A DNA stretch of 7,307 bases from Reyranella sp. Its GTDB lineage: Bacteria > Pseudomonadota > Alphaproteobacteria > Reyranellales > Reyranellaceae. The notes under the pieces were generated by a model, which was not told where the DNA came from, searched no databases, and worked only from the letters and a program-made list of their open reading frames with translations. The translations under genes and the position numbers were made by a program. Of the stretch, positions 5,678-7,307 are shown piece by piece. The DNA lies in contig JAUXST010000178.1 of NCBI GenBank assembly GCA_030679805.1, positions 1 to 7,307 on the forward strand, written 5' to 3'. The first letter of the stretch is position 1. Every line of letters begins with the position of its first letter.

Positions 5678-6184
5678 TCAGGATTTGGCGAACTTCGCCT
5701 TCAGCCGCTCGAATACCTTCTTGGAGACGAATTGCGACGTATCTCCGCCCAGTCGCGCAATATCCTTCACCAGGGATGAAGCGATGAACTGGTGCCTGTC
5801 GGAGGCCATCAGGAAGATGGTCTCGATATTGGGCTCCATGCGGGCATTCATGTTGGCCATCTGGATTTCGTACTCGAAATCCGAAACCGCGCGCAATCCA
5901 CGGATGATCACCGAAGCGCCCACTTCGAGCGCGAAGTGGATCAGCAGTCCCTCGAACGGCACGACCACGATCCGCTCCCGGTCCACCGACGGGAAGTCCG
6001 CGATGTCCTCGCGGATGATCTCCATCCGCTCTTCGAGCGAGAACAGCGGCCCCTTGCCGATGTTGATGGCACATCCGATCACCAGTTTGTCGACGAGCCG
6101 CAACGAGCGGCGCATCACTTCCATATGTCCGCTGGTAATGGGATCGAACGTGCCCGGATAGACGCCGGTGCGTTCTGAGGCCAT
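5678..6184 (-). CDS. coaD: Phosphopantetheine adenylyltransferase (PPAT)
   Basis: Adenylates 4'-phosphopantetheine with ATP to dephospho-CoA, the penultimate step of coenzyme A synthesis, in the cytosol as a hexamer. It has 168 residues, normal for bacterial CoaD. The nucleotidyltransferase motif T17-S-G-H20 lies in YPGTFDPITSGHM. R95-G-L-R98 in IIRGLRAVSDFEYE and SSLVKDIA (136-143) are the other conserved PPAT segments. The ATG at 6184 is preceded by AAGGGGGAG, so the start is clear. It follows gyrA by 55 bp in the same direction, an arrangement common in alphaproteobacteria, and has no promoter of its own that I can see, so cotranscription with gyrA is likely. Downstream, a 102-bp gap leads to the tRNA. 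That gap contains a short GGGC-GCT-GCCC stem but no T-run, so no convincing terminator. Confidence 0.97.
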   Translation of the reverse strand: MASERTGVYPGTFDPITSGHMEVMRRSLRLVDKLVIGCAINIGKGPLFSLEERMEIIREDIADFPSVDRERIVVVPFEGLLIHFALEVGASVIIRGLRAVSDFEYEIQMANMNARMEPNIETIFLMASDRHQFIASSLVKDIARLGGDTSQFVSKKVFERLKAKFAKS

Positions 6185-6239
6185 TTCTCCCCCTTGTGTG
6201 CCAGATGCGGCGGCGGAGTCTTAGCGACACAGGCGTTCC

Positions 6240-7307
6240 TTATCCACCGTTTGTTTCGGAATGACTCTCACCGCTGCCGTTGCTCGCACCGGCATCATCC
6301 TCGCCGATGCGAACCGCCGAGACGACGCGCTCGCCTTCACTGACGTTGACAATGCGCACGCCACGGGTCGCTCGTCCCGCGATGCGAATTCCATCGACTG
6401 GGCAACGGATCAGGGTGCCCCCGTCGGTCACCAGCATGATCTGGTCGCTGTCGAGCACTGGAAAGGCCGCGACGATCTCGCCGCCCTTGGCCAGGTTCAT
6501 CAGCTCCACGCCCTTGCCGCCGCGCCCGGTCACCCGATACTCGTAGGCCGACGTGCGCTTGCCGAAACCCGACGAGGCAACGGTGAGGACGAATTCCTCC
6601 TTGGCCTGCAGCTCCGCGAAACGTTCGGGCGACAGCGTCGTCCCGGCAGAAGCCGCCTCCTCGGCGGGCGCGGCTTCTTCCTCCGCGCCCTCGCCCCCGC
6701 TTTCGGCGGCATTCTCCGCCTGGCGCAGCGCTCGCGACTGACGGAGGTAGGCGTCGCGATCCTCGGTCGGAATGCCCTTGCCGCTATCGAACAGCGACAT
6801 CGAAATGACTTCGTCGCCTTCAGCCAGAGCGATGCCTCGCACGCCGGTCGAGGCGCGGCTCTGGAACACGCGCACCGTCGCGACCGGGAAACGCATCGAC
6901 CGTCCCTGGCGCGTCGCCAGCAGCACGTCCTGGTCCTCGCTGCAGACGCTGACCCCGATCAGCCGGTCGCCGGCATCCTCGCCCTCGAACTTCATGGCGA
7001 TCTTGCCACTCTGGTTGACGCTGACGAAATCGCTGAGTTCGTTGCGCCGCACCCCACCGCGCGCCGTGGCGAACATGACGTGCAGGGTCGACCAGCTCGC
7101 CTCGTCCTCTGGCATCGGCATCACGGCACTGATCGTCTCGCCTTCACCCAACGGCAGCAGGTTGACGAAAGCCTTGCCGCGCGCCTGCGGTGCGCCAAGC
7201 GGCAATCGCCAGACCTTGAGCTTGTAGACGATGCCGCGACTGGAGAAGAACAGCACCGGCGTGTGAGTGTTGGCGATGAAGAGATTGGAGACGAAATCGT
7301 CCTCGCG
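6240..7307 (-). CDS. gyrA: DNA gyrase subunit A, C-terminal part (5' end beyond window)
   Basis: The frame is open to the right edge; 355 codons plus TAA are present and all belong to the C-terminal DNA-wrapping beta-pinwheel of GyrA. The catalytic tyrosine domain and first blade are outside the window. Typical blade sequences are visible: THTPVLFFSSRGIVYKLKVW with ARGKAFVNLLPL at the start, then SVNQSGKIAMKF, ATRQGRSMRFP with FQSRASTGVRGI, GFGKRTSAYEYRVTGRGGKG (about residues 248-266 of the visible part) and ATRGVRIVNV. ParC is excluded by the full blade set and the close match to GyrA segments. An acidic Ala/Glu-rich linker (about 197-222 of the visible part) interrupts two blades; comparable inserts occur in alphaproteobacterial GyrA. 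The tail is Gly/Ser/Asn/Glu-rich. coaD follows 55 bp downstream. Confidence 0.97.
   Translation of the reverse strand, partial: REDDFVSNLFIANTHTPVLFFSSRGIVYKLKVWRLPLGAPQARGKAFVNLLPLGEGETISAVMPMPEDEASWSTLHVMFATARGGVRRNELSDFVSVNQSGKIAMKFEGEDAGDRLIGVSVCSEDQDVLLATRQGRSMRFPVATVRVFQSRASTGVRGIALAEGDEVISMSLFDSGKGIPTEDRDAYLRQSRALRQAENAAESGGEGAEEEAAPAEEAASAGTTLSPERFAELQAKEEFVLTVASSGFGKRTSAYEYRVTGRGGKGVELMNLAKGGEIVAAFPVLDSDQIMLVTDGGTLIRCPVDGIRIAGRATRGVRIVNVSEGERVVSAVRIGEDDAGASNGSGESHSETNGG

Noticed and set aside
5660..5678. Possible terminator after coaD (GGGC-GCT-GCCC stem).
   Set aside because: The stem is 4 bp and no T-run follows; not enough for an intrinsic terminator.
5460..6230. 256-codon minus-strand ORF through coaD, the tRNA and the permease start.
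   Set aside because: It runs through the tRNA gene and coaD in the wrong frame; the translation has no domain features.
6655..6720. Acidic Ala/Glu-rich repeat-like tract inside gyrA.
   Set aside because: Comparable linker inserts are known between blades in alphaproteobacterial GyrA; not a separate repeat element.

Overview
The window is GC-rich, and every gene in it reads on the minus strand, so transcription runs from the right edge towards position 1. It looks like the chromosome of an alphaproteobacterium. The evidence is the gyrA-coaD gene order, a GyrA C-terminal domain with the acidic Ala/Glu-rich insert often seen in that class, and the high-GC codon use. I cannot name the genus.

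Right part (about 5500-7307), housekeeping: the 3' part of gyrA (cut by the window edge), coaD (phosphopantetheine adenylyltransferase of coenzyme A synthesis), then a tRNA-Lys(UUU) gene. A good sigma70-type promoter for the tRNA lies in the coaD-tRNA gap.

Left part (1-5472), envelope-glycan assembly and export: six tightly packed genes start only 28 bp after the CCA end of the tRNA. In transcription order they are an ABC-2 permease of the KpsM/Wzm type, its ATPase of the KpsT/Wzt type (23-bp overlap), a membrane glycosyltransferase resembling ceramide glucosyltransferase (GT21), a small STAS-domain protein (ATGA overlap), an outer-membrane polysaccharide export lipoprotein (Wza/BexD-like), and a HlyD-type periplasmic adaptor. 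Together they could make or modify a lipid-linked glycan in the inner membrane, flip it with the ABC transporter, and pass it through the periplasm and outer membrane. The cluster probably continues beyond position 1. No KpsC/KpsS-type initiating enzymes and no Wzc/KpsE-type co-polymerase are visible.

Points that stand out: the operon has no promoter or terminator of its own that I can see between it and the tRNA. The glycosyltransferase keeps the D2/D3/RXXRW spacing I recall for glucosylceramide synthase. The STAS protein lacks the usual phosphoacceptor serine. The two last genes have tiny upstream ORFs at their starts (one TTG start, one in-frame amber). The tRNA T-loop has an unusual A54/U58 swap. 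No CRISPR array, transposase, integrase or rRNA was found. No intergenic gap exceeds about 100 bp.
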